A DNA stretch of 41,013 bases from Accumulibacter sp031732795 (lineage in GTDB: Bacteria; Pseudomonadota; Gammaproteobacteria; Burkholderiales; Rhodocyclaceae), in the NCBI GenBank assembly GCA_031732795.1, contig JAVMKC010000021.1, forward strand, positions 1-41,013, written 5' to 3'. Within the stretch, counting starts at the first letter, position 1. The number at the start of each line of letters is the position of its first letter. Position numbers and translations under genes: made by a program. Under the pieces are notes generated by a model. That model saw only the letters and a program-made list of their open reading frames with translations, was not told the DNA's origin and did no database searches. Shown in pieces: positions 15,601 through 22,862 of the stretch.

Positions 15601-15676
15601 GAATTCAACAGGTAGCGGCGTCGACCGGATTCAACGAGTAACGTGCCGATCGGATTCAACACGTGACGCGTCGACC
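15601..15676. repeat. Three imperfect 25-bp tandem repeats
   Basis: Units at 15601-15626, 15627-15651 and 15652-15676 each begin G-(A/G)-ATTCAAC and end with CGTCGACC or CCGATC. They fill almost the whole gap between the hemerythrin start and the ABC-F stop, so they may lie in the hemerythrin promoter or 5' leader. Confidence 0.6.
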
Positions 15677-15677
15677 G

Positions 15678-17618
15678 TCACGTGGGTCGGTCAGCGGTTT
15701 CGAGCTGTTCGGACAAAACCAGCCAGCGGTCTTCGCCCGCCGCGTATTCTTCATTGATACTCTGCAGGCGCCGGCCGGTTTCGGCAAGTTCGTCCGGCGA
15801 CCGCGTGGTTGACAAATGGGCTTCGAGAAGGTGCTGTTCGTTTTGCAATTCGCTCAATCGCCGCTCGATCTGGTCGAGCTCACGCTGCAGCGCTTTGCGG
15901 TTGACCGGCGGTTTGCCGGACGCGGGCGGTGTAACAGGCGTCTGCTCCGCCAGGCGCGAAGCCCGCGACGACGCCTTGAGACTCTCCCGGCGCCGCCGCG
16001 CCTCTTCGAGCAGATAGCGTTGGTAATCGTCGAGATCGCCATCGAAATCCTTCAGGCCGTCCGGGCCGATCAGCCAGAATTCGTCGCACACCGCCCGCAA
16101 CAGCGAGCGATCGTGGCTGACCAGCAGCACCGTTCCCTCGAATTCGTTGAGCGCCACGGCCAAGGCTTCGCGGGTCGCCAGGTCGAGATGGTTGGTCGGT
16201 TCGTCGAGCAGCAACAGATTGGGCCGTTGCCAGACGATCATGCACAGCACCAGCCGCGCCTTCTCACCACCGCTCATCGTGCCGACCGGCTGCTTGACCA
16301 TGTCGCCGCTGAAATTGAAGCTGCCGAGAAAGCCGCGCAGATCCTGCTCGCGATCGCCCTGCCCGCCTGCCGGCTTGTCGCGCGCCAAGCGCAGCAAATG
16401 GCTCAGCGGCGAATCGTCCGGCCGCAGCACATCGAGTTCCTGCTGGGCGAAGTAGCCAACATTCAATCCCTTACCGGCGTTGAGCGTGCCGCCGAGCGGC
16501 GCCAGGACACCGGCGACGGTCTTGACCAGCGTCGATTTGCCGCGACCGTTGGCCCCGAGAATGCCGATCCGCTGACCGGGAAGCACCGATCGGCTGACGC
16601 CATCGACGATCACGGTCGGCGGGGTTCCGGCCGGCGCCTCGGCCGGCGGCGGGTAGCCGAAGCGGGCTTGATTCAGCACCAGCATCGGGTTTGGCAGATT
16701 GTTGGGTTCTTTGAATTCGAAGGTGAAGTCGGCGCTGGTCAATACCGGCGCCAGACGTTCCATCCGCTCCAGGGCCTTGACCCGGCTCTGCGCCTGCCGC
16801 GCCTTGGTGGCTTTGGCTTTGAAGCGGTCGATGAAATTCTGCAAGTGGGTGATTTTTTCCTGCTGCTTGCGGTACGCGTTCTGCTGCAGCTCGATCTGTT
16901 GCGCCCGCAGATCCTCGAAAGCGCTGTAATTGCCGCCGTAACGAGTCAATTTGCCCTGCTCGACATGCACGGTGGCGCTGGTCACCGCATCGAGAAACTC
17001 ACGGTCATGACTGATCACCAGCAGCGTGCCCGGGTAACGTTTGAGCCAGCTTTCCAACCAGACCAGCGCGTCGAGGTCGAGGTGGTTGGTCGGTTCGTCG
17101 AGCAGCAGCAGATCGGACGGACACATCAAGGCCCGCGCCAGTTGCAAGCGCATCCGCCACCCCCCCGAAAAGCTGTCGACCGGCTGCGTCAGCTCGGTGG
17201 TCCGGAACCCCAGCCCCAGGATCAAGGTCTGCGCGCGGGCCCGCGCGTCGTGCGCACCGGCGTCGTGCAGCGCCAGATGAGCGTGCGCCAGCCCTTCGCC
17301 ATCACCGTCGGCCTCGGCCAGCCGTAACGATTCCTGCGCCGCCAGCAGCGCCAAGTCGCCGCCGATCACGAAATCGGTGGCGCTTTCACTGCTCGACGGC
17401 ATCTCCTGCGCCACTTGCGCCAAACGCCAATGCGCCGGCCGGGAGAATTCGCCGGCGTCTTCGTGCAGACTGCCGTCGAGAAGAGCGAACAGCGTGGACT
17501 TGCCGGCGCCGTTGCGGCCGACCAGACCGACTTTTTCGCCAGGGTTGATGACGACGCTGGCTTCGTCGAGCACGGCGCGGGAACCGCGTCGCAAGGTAAC
17601 GGACTGGAGAGTGATCAT
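15678..17618 (-). CDS. yheS: ABC-F ATPase, YheS-like
   Basis: A 646-residue protein with two ABC domains and no membrane segments. The first has Walker A GRNGAGKST (about 35-43), signature FSGGWRMRLQLA and Walker B LLLLDEPTNHLD. The second has GANGRGKST, MSGGEKARLVL and LLLLDEPTNHLD. Between them is the Arg/Lys-rich linker typical of ribosome-binding ABC-F proteins (QNAYRKQQEKITHLQNF...). The C-terminus is a coiled coil (LQRELDQIERRLSELQNEQ). ABC-F proteins act on the ribosomal E-site; YheS is the closest by wording and length. Confidence 0.9.
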   Translation of the reverse strand: MITLQSVTLRRGSRAVLDEASVVINPGEKVGLVGRNGAGKSTLFALLDGSLHEDAGEFSRPAHWRLAQVAQEMPSSSESATDFVIGGDLALLAAQESLRLAEADGDGEGLAHAHLALHDAGAHDARARAQTLILGLGFRTTELTQPVDSFSGGWRMRLQLARALMCPSDLLLLDEPTNHLDLDALVWLESWLKRYPGTLLVISHDREFLDAVTSATVHVEQGKLTRYGGNYSAFEDLRAQQIELQQNAYRKQQEKITHLQNFIDRFKAKATKARQAQSRVKALERMERLAPVLTSADFTFEFKEPNNLPNPMLVLNQARFGYPPPAEAPAGTPPTVIVDGVSRSVLPGQRIGILGANGRGKSTLVKTVAGVLAPLGGTLNAGKGLNVGYFAQQELDVLRPDDSPLSHLLRLARDKPAGGQGDREQDLRGFLGSFNFSGDMVKQPVGTMSGGEKARLVLCMIVWQRPNLLLLDEPTNHLDLATREALAVALNEFEGTVLLVSHDRSLLRAVCDEFWLIGPDGLKDFDGDLDDYQRYLLEEARRRRESLKASSRASRLAEQTPVTPPASGKPPVNRKALQRELDQIERRLSELQNEQHLLEAHLSTTRSPDELAETGRRLQSINEEYAAGEDRWLVLSEQLETADRPT

Positions 17619-17637
17619 GGGTGGCAGACGACTCCAT

Positions 17638-17677
17638 CGGCGTCTCCCGGCATATTGGCACTCGCCGGAAGACGCCG
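17638..17677. other. Strong hairpin between purU and yheS
   Basis: Arms of 14 bp (17638-17651 CGGCGTCTCCCGGC and 17664-17677 GCCGGAAGACGCCG) pair with one mismatch around a 12-nt loop. No T-run follows on either strand, so it is not a canonical terminator. It could attenuate transcription or stabilise the purU mRNA end. Confidence 0.5.
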
Positions 17678-17681
17678 TCGC

Positions 17682-18578
17682 TCAGCGAAAAATGACCGTC
17701 TTGTTGGCGTGCACCAGCACCCGGTCTTCGAGGTGATAGCGCAGGCCACGTGACAGGACCGCCTTTTCGATGTCCTTGCCGTAGCGGACCATGTCGTCGA
17801 TGGCGTCGGAATGATCGATACGGATGACATCCTGCTCGATGATCGGTCCCTGATCGAGGTCGGCGGTGACGTAATGACAGGTCGCACCGATCAGCTTGAC
17901 GCCACGCCGGTACGCCTGATGGTATGGCCGGGCGCCGACGAAGCTCGGCAGAAAGGAATGATGAATGTTGATGATCTCTCCCGAATAACGGGCACAGAAA
18001 TCCGCCGGCAGGATTTGCATGTAGCGCGCCAGAACCATCGTGTCGCCGCGGACCTCGTCATAGAGACGGCCGATTTCGGCGAACGCCGCCGGTTTGTTGT
18101 CCGGCAGCACCGGAACGTGATGAAACGGTATGCCGTGCCATTCGACGAACGATTTGAAGGTGTCGTGATTGGAAATCACACACGGGATTTCGATGTCCAG
18201 TTCCTTGGACTGCCAGCGCGCCAGCAGGTCGTACAGGCAATGCTCCTGCTTGCTGACCAGGATCACCACCCGTCTCTTGACCGCCGAGTCGGTGATCTGC
18301 CAGTCCATCGACAATTCGTCGGCAACCAGCCGGAAACGGTCGCGGAATTCGGTGAGGTGAAACGGCAGGGAATCCGCTTTCACTTCCATGCGCATGAAAT
18401 AACGCCCGCCGGCACCGGCGTCCCGAGGGTTCTCTTCGCCCTCCTCGCCCACATCGGCGTGGTAACTCGATTCGAGAATCCAGCCGCCGTGTCCGGCGAT
18501 GAAGCCGGCCACCCGGGCAATGATGCCAACCTGGTCGGGACACGACGCCGACAAGGTGTAAAAACGTCGGGCAGTCAT
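17682..18578 (-). CDS. purU: Formyltetrahydrofolate deformylase
   Basis: A 298-residue protein. An N-terminal ACT domain (about 1-90; RFYTLSASCPDQVGIIARVAGFI) precedes a formyltransferase-fold domain. The catalytic region reads IINIHHSFLPSFVGARPYHQA, then GATCHYVTADLDQGPIIEQD with the conserved His and Asp. It hydrolyses 10-formyl-THF to formate and THF, supplying formate for purine synthesis and balancing one-carbon units. Its ATG overlaps the thrH stop by one base (TGATG), so it is coupled to thrH. Confidence 0.93.
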   Translation of the reverse strand: MTARRFYTLSASCPDQVGIIARVAGFIAGHGGWILESSYHADVGEEGEENPRDAGAGGRYFMRMEVKADSLPFHLTEFRDRFRLVADELSMDWQITDSAVKRRVVILVSKQEHCLYDLLARWQSKELDIEIPCVISNHDTFKSFVEWHGIPFHHVPVLPDNKPAAFAEIGRLYDEVRGDTMVLARYMQILPADFCARYSGEIINIHHSFLPSFVGARPYHQAYRRGVKLIGATCHYVTADLDQGPIIEQDVIRIDHSDAIDDMVRYGKDIEKAVLSRGLRYHLEDRVLVHANKTVIFR

Positions 18579-19198
18579 CAGTGCGGCGCTTTGATCCGCT
18601 CGAACGCACGGTCGATCTGATGACGCAATTCGTCGTACGACAACGTGACCGGATACTGCGGAAACTCTTGGATGACCTTCTCCGGGGGATGAAACAGAAT
18701 GCCGGCGTCCGCTTCACCGAGCATCGCCGTGTCGTTGTACGAATCCCCGGCGGCAACGACCGCGAAGCGCAATTCCTTGAGCCGCTTCACCGCCTCGCGC
18801 TTCTGATCCGGCATCCGCAGATGATAATTGACCAGCCGGCCATGATCATCGGCTTCCAGGTGGTGGCAAAACAAGGTCGGCCAACCGAGTTGGCGCATCA
18901 ACGGCTCGGCGAACTCATAAAACGTGTCGGACAGGATGATCACCTGATACTTCTCGCGCAAGGCATCGAGAAAGGCTCGCGCTCCAGGCATGGGGCCCAT
19001 CGCCGCGATCACCTGCTGGATGTCCGGCAAACCGAGCCGGTGCTCGGCGAGAATGCCGAGACGGTATTTCATCAGCTTGTCGTAATCCGGCTCGTCGCGG
19101 GTCGTCCGACGCAGTTCCGGAATGCCGGTGCGGGTAGAAAACTCGATCCAGATTTCCGGTACCAGTACGCCTTCCAGATCGAGACAGACAATTTGCAC
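18578..19198 (-). CDS. thrH: ThrH phosphoserine/phosphohomoserine phosphatase
   Basis: A 206-residue HAD-superfamily protein. The start is GTG at 19198, preceded by GGGAG; a longer frame upstream is not supported by family length (about 203-206). HAD motif I is DLEGVLVPEIW, with the D-x-E typical of ThrH rather than D-x-D. Motif II is ILSDTFYEF and the C-terminal Mg-binding motif is AGDSYNDTAML. In Pseudomonas, ThrH dephosphorylates phosphoserine and can transfer the phosphate to homoserine. It is the first gene of a thrH-purU pair. Confidence 0.9.
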   Translation of the reverse strand: MQIVCLDLEGVLVPEIWIEFSTRTGIPELRRTTRDEPDYDKLMKYRLGILAEHRLGLPDIQQVIAAMGPMPGARAFLDALREKYQVIILSDTFYEFAEPLMRQLGWPTLFCHHLEADDHGRLVNYHLRMPDQKREAVKRLKELRFAVVAAGDSYNDTAMLGEADAGILFHPPEKVIQEFPQYPVTLSYDELRHQIDRAFERIKAPH

Positions 19199-19568
19199 GG
19201 CGCGCTCCCAGGGTCGAAGTCGGAAAAGAGCGGATTCTACCAAATCCGCCTGCCGTGGTCCCCGAGCCGCTGCCCCCGAACGGTATTCGAGCGGTTTCTG
19301 AACCGTGGTTTCTGGTGTTTGATCCGACCCGGACCCGGCGCATGAAAATGGTTCATGCACATCGACTGATGGTCAGGGCTTTCGGGCTGTCTGGACTTCG
19401 GAATGGCCTGTTCTAAAACCGTTGCCTACTCACCCCGGCAAGCGCTCTCTGCCTTGCAAATCCGAGCAATTTGATACATCAGCCTTGAAACCCCCGTTTC
19501 GACGCCGACTTGCCGTTGGTCTGCTGTTAGAATCAATGGCTTCCTGTTTTCCCCGACTTCTCGCTGCC
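19199..19568. other. Divergent intergenic region thrH/ilvA
   Basis: A 370-bp region between the divergent thrH and ilvA genes, expected to hold both promoters. I see no well-scoring sigma-70 pair. The notable element is the palindrome GCATGAA-aatgg-TTCATGC at 19340-19358, a candidate operator. The ilvA frame is open through much of the region, but the family start is at 19569. Confidence 0.35.
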
Positions 19569-21080
19569 ATGCATACGGATTATCTCGAAAGAATTCTCAA
19601 CGCCCAGGTCTATGATGTAGCGATCGAGACGCCACTCGACCCGGTACCGGCCTTGTCGGCACGAATCGGCAATCGGGTATTGCTCAAGCGCGAGGACTTG
19701 CAGCCGGTTTTCTCGTTCAAGCTGCGGGGCGCTTACAACAAGATCGCCCGCCTTTCGGCCGAGAAACTGCAACGGGGGGTGATTTGCGCGTCGGCAGGCA
19801 ATCACGCGCAAGGCGTGGCGCTGGCGGCGGCCAAGGTCGGCTGCCGGGCGGTGATCGTCATGCCGACGACAACGCCGCAGATCAAAATCCAGGCGGTCAA
19901 GGGACGCGGCGCGGAGGTGGTGCTGGCGGGGGAATCGTTCGACGAAGCGTATGCCCGGGCGCTGGAACTCGGAAAGAGCGAGGAACTGACTTTCATCCAT
20001 CCCTTCGACGACCCGGAGGTGATTGCCGGCCAGGGAACGCTGGGGATGGAAATCCTGCGCCAGCACGCCAAACCGATTCATGCGGTTTTTTGCTGCGTCG
20101 GTGGCGGCGGGCTGATCGCCGGCGTGGCGGCGTTCATCAAGCGGGTGCGTCCGGAAACGCGTATCGTCGGCGTCGAGGCGGTCGACGCCGATGCCATGAC
20201 CCGGTCGCTGCACGCCGGCCAGCGCGTCAGGCTGGACCATGTCGGGCTGTTCGCCGATGGCGCGGCGGTGAAAGTGGTCGGCGAAGAGACGTTCCGGCTG
20301 TGTCAGTTGTACGTCGATGAAATGGTGCGGGTCGATACCGACGCCATCTGCGCGGCGATCAAGGATGCTTTCGAGGATACCCGCGCAGTTCTCGAACCGG
20401 CCGGCGCGCTGGCGCTCGCCGGGGCCAAGGAATACGCCAGACGCCACCAGTTGAAGGACAAGACGCTGATTGCCGTCGCGTCCGGCGCCAATCTGAATTT
20501 CGACCGTCTGCGCTTCGTCGCCGAACGCGCCGAAATCGGTGAACAGCGCGAAGCGGTGTTCGCCGTCACCCTGCCCGAACGACCCGGCGCGTACAAGAAA
20601 TTCGTTTCGCTGATCGGCGCGCGCAACATCACCGAGTTCAATTACCGCTATAACGACCAGCGGCAAGCGCATGTTTTCGTTGGTATACAAGTATCGTCAC
20701 GCGCCGAATCGATGCAACTGCTCGAACATCTTCGTCAGCACGATTACCCGACGATCGATCTGACCGATGACGAGATGGCCAAGGGACACCTCCGTCATCT
20801 GGTCGGCGGACATGCGCCGAATATCGAGAACGAACTGCTGTACCGTTTCGAGTTTCCCGAGCGTCCTGGCGCGTTGATGAATTTTCTCAACCGGATGAGC
20901 ATCGGCTGGAACATCAGTTTGTTTCATTACCGCAATCATGGTGCCGATTACGGCCGGGTGCTGGTCGGCATGCAGGTGCCGCCGGCCGAAATGGGCGAAT
21001 TCGAACACTTCCTCGAGACACTCGGCTACGCCTACTGGAATGAAAGCGGCAACCCGGCCTGCCAGTTGTTCCTGGCCTGA
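19569..21080 (+). CDS. ilvA: Threonine ammonia-lyase, biosynthetic
   Basis: A 503-residue PLP enzyme from ATG 19569, the start matching family alignment (MHTDYLERILNAQVYDVA). The PLP lysine is K51 in SFKLRGAYN, the glycine-rich phosphate loop lies near VGGGGLIAGVA, and the N-terminal domain ends around residue 325. Two C-terminal ACT-like regulatory domains follow (AVFAVTLPERPGAYKKFV and LLYRFEFPERPGALMNFL), the arrangement of the isoleucine-inhibited biosynthetic enzyme. It converts threonine to 2-oxobutanoate and ammonia for isoleucine synthesis. An in-frame ATG at 19536 would add 11 residues. Confidence 0.95.
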   Translation: MHTDYLERILNAQVYDVAIETPLDPVPALSARIGNRVLLKREDLQPVFSFKLRGAYNKIARLSAEKLQRGVICASAGNHAQGVALAAAKVGCRAVIVMPTTTPQIKIQAVKGRGAEVVLAGESFDEAYARALELGKSEELTFIHPFDDPEVIAGQGTLGMEILRQHAKPIHAVFCCVGGGGLIAGVAAFIKRVRPETRIVGVEAVDADAMTRSLHAGQRVRLDHVGLFADGAAVKVVGEETFRLCQLYVDEMVRVDTDAICAAIKDAFEDTRAVLEPAGALALAGAKEYARRHQLKDKTLIAVASGANLNFDRLRFVAERAEIGEQREAVFAVTLPERPGAYKKFVSLIGARNITEFNYRYNDQRQAHVFVGIQVSSRAESMQLLEHLRQHDYPTIDLTDDEMAKGHLRHLVGGHAPNIENELLYRFEFPERPGALMNFLNRMSIGWNISLFHYRNHGADYGRVLVGMQVPPAEMGEFEHFLETLGYAYWNESGNPACQLFLA

Positions 21081-21114
21081 ACACCGGCGGATGAAGATGA
21101 CTGAAACGTTTGCC

Positions 21115-21138
21115 GATCCGGCGTGTCCCAGCCGGATC
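21115..21138. other. Perfect 8-bp stem-loop between ilvA and cysK
   Basis: GATCCGGC (21115-21122) and GCCGGATC (21131-21138) flank an 8-nt loop, followed by only ATTTG. This may be a weak terminator for ilvA. A TTGACA at 21141 has no good -10 at the right distance. Confidence 0.35.
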
Positions 21139-21178
21139 ATTTGACAAGGATACGTTGACCAGAACGAGGAGAGAGCGC

Positions 21179-22111
21179 ATGCGCATCGCCAATAACGTCA
21201 CCGAACTGATCGGCAATACGCCCTTGGTTCGCCTCAATCGCCTGACTCGTGATATCGACGGCATGATCGCCGCCAAACTCGAGTTTTACAATCCGGCGCA
21301 CAGCGTTAAGGACCGCATCGCCCTGGCGATGATCGACGCCGCCACCGCCGCCGGCAAAATCGGCCCGGACACGGTCATTCTCGAACCGACTTCGGGCAAT
21401 ACCGGCATCGGTCTGGCGATGGTCTGCGCGTCGCGCGGCATCCGCTGCTGCTTCGTGATGCCGGAAACGATGAGTCGCGAACGCCGCCTGCTGCTCAAGG
21501 CCTACGGCGCCGAGCTGGTGTTGACGCCGGGCGCCGACGGCATGGGCGGCGCCATCCGCCGCGCCGAGGAAATGGCCGCCGCCGATCCGCGCTATCTGAT
21601 CCCGCAGCAATTCGACAATCCGGCCAATCCGGCGGTGCATCGCGCCACCACAGCCGAAGAAATCTGGCGCGATACCGACGGCGGCATCGACATCCTGGTC
21701 GCCGGCATCGGCACCGGCGGCACGATCACCGGCGTCGGTGAAGTGCTTAAGGCGCGCAAACCCGGTTTGCAGGTGATCGCCGTCGAACCGGACGCCTCGC
21801 CGGTCCTGTCCGGCGGCGTGAAAGGACCGCACCCGATCCAGGGAATCGGCGCCGGTTTCGTGCCCAAAGTGCTGAACACGGCGATTTACGATGAAGTGGT
21901 GCGCGTCAAGGCCGACGACGCGTTTGCCGTCGCCCGGACGATGGCCGTCCAGGAAGGGCTGCTGGTCGGCATTTCGTCCGGCGCTGCGGTGTGGACGGCG
22001 CTGGAGGTGGCGCGTCGGCCGGCCAACGCCGGCAAGCTGACGGTGGTGGTCATTCCATCGTTCGGCGAGCGCTACTTGTCAACGGCGTTGTATTCGCATC
22101 TCGAGGTTTGA
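21179..22111 (+). CDS. cysK: Cysteine synthase A (O-acetylserine sulfhydrylase)
   Basis: A 310-residue fold-type II PLP enzyme. The start at 21179 follows GAGGAGAG. It has the CysK blocks ELIGNTPLVRLNR, the PLP lysine K44 in NPAHSVKDRIA, the substrate loop TSGNTG (75-80) and GIGTGGTITGVGE for phosphate binding. PHPIQGIGAGFVP is typical of CysK rather than CysM. It makes cysteine from O-acetylserine and sulfide in the cytoplasm. It lies 98 bp after ilvA on the same strand. Confidence 0.92.
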   Translation: MRIANNVTELIGNTPLVRLNRLTRDIDGMIAAKLEFYNPAHSVKDRIALAMIDAATAAGKIGPDTVILEPTSGNTGIGLAMVCASRGIRCCFVMPETMSRERRLLLKAYGAELVLTPGADGMGGAIRRAEEMAAADPRYLIPQQFDNPANPAVHRATTAEEIWRDTDGGIDILVAGIGTGGTITGVGEVLKARKPGLQVIAVEPDASPVLSGGVKGPHPIQGIGAGFVPKVLNTAIYDEVVRVKADDAFAVARTMAVQEGLLVGISSGAAVWTALEVARRPANAGKLTVVVIPSFGERYLSTALYSHLEV

Positions 22112-22130
22112 GCGAAGGATTGCCGGCCGT

Positions 22131-22799
22131 TCAGCGCAGCGGCCGGGAGATTCCCGCCTCGGTGACCACGGCATCGAGCGGCTGATCGTGCGCCGCGTGC
22201 GGAAAAGCGGACAGCCGCAACAGTTCGAAGCCGATGCCGATCGCCAGCGGTCGGGGCTGCAGGCTCGCCAGCGTGCGGTCGAAGTATCCGCCACCGTAAC
22301 CCAAACGGTAACCGGCGGCGTCGAAGCCATTGACCGGAATCAGCAGCGCCGCCGGGGTAACGAAATCGCCGTCCGCGGGTGTCGGGATGCCGTAGCGGTC
22401 GGCAATCATCGTCGATGCGGGCGTCCAGCGACGGAAGGCAAGCGCCGAATTTTCGGCGGTCACCACCGGCAAGGCGGCGATGAAACCGGGCTGCGCTGCC
22501 TGCCACCAGCGGCGGATCAGCGGCCGCAAGTCGGCTTCCTGACGGTGCGGCCAGAAGAAGGCGACGCAGGCGGTCGCCAGTTCAGGAAAGCCGGCCTGCA
22601 GATTCTCGCTAACAACCGCCGACAGCCGGGCCCATTCCACCGCTGGCAGCGCCTGCCGTCGGGCCAGCAAGAGGCGGCGCAGACGGCTCCGTTCAGCGGA
22701 GTCGCCGATGGCGTCTGTTTTTGCCGTTGCTCTTGCGTCAACCCCTGTATCTGTCGCTGTGCCGGCAGCGTCGCCGGTGGCGTCGGTCGGCGAAGTCAT
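22131..22799 (-). CDS. 5-formyltetrahydrofolate cyclo-ligase
   Basis: A 222-residue protein. The start at 22799 follows AGGAGG; an upstream in-frame ATG is less likely. The family signature GYRLGYGGGYFDRTLA is near residue 170, with RRLLLARRQALPAVEW at the start of the core domain. It converts 5-formyl-THF to 5,10-methenyl-THF. The first 35 residues are an unusual Thr/Asp/Ala-rich extension (TDATGDAAGTATDTG...) not typical of the family. It converges with cysK, with 19 bp between stops, and diverges from slt. E. coli ygfA lies beside 6S RNA; no room for one exists in the 63-bp gap here. Confidence 0.9.
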   Translation of the reverse strand: MTSPTDATGDAAGTATDTGVDARATAKTDAIGDSAERSRLRRLLLARRQALPAVEWARLSAVVSENLQAGFPELATACVAFFWPHRQEADLRPLIRRWWQAAQPGFIAALPVVTAENSALAFRRWTPASTMIADRYGIPTPADGDFVTPAALLIPVNGFDAAGYRLGYGGGYFDRTLASLQPRPLAIGIGFELLRLSAFPHAAHDQPLDAVVTEAGISRPLR

Positions 22800-22862
22800 C
22801 CGAACCTCCTGTGATATTCTGAAAATGCTCATCGTTACCACTGACCGTCATTCGAGCTTACC

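Noticed and set aside
15816..17327. 503-residue plus-strand ORF opposite yheS
   Set aside because: It is the mirror of a high-GC coding sequence; the minus-strand frame has both ABC domains intact.
19533..20690. 385-residue minus-strand ORF opposite ilvA
   Set aside because: An antisense shadow of a complete threonine ammonia-lyase.
21141..21170. Sigma-70 promoter for cysK from TTGACA at 21141
   Set aside because: No acceptable -10 hexamer at 16-18 bp spacing.
22800..22862. 6S RNA beside the 5-formyl-THF cyclo-ligase gene, as in E. coli
   Set aside because: The gap to slt is only about 63 bp, too small for a 180-nt RNA.
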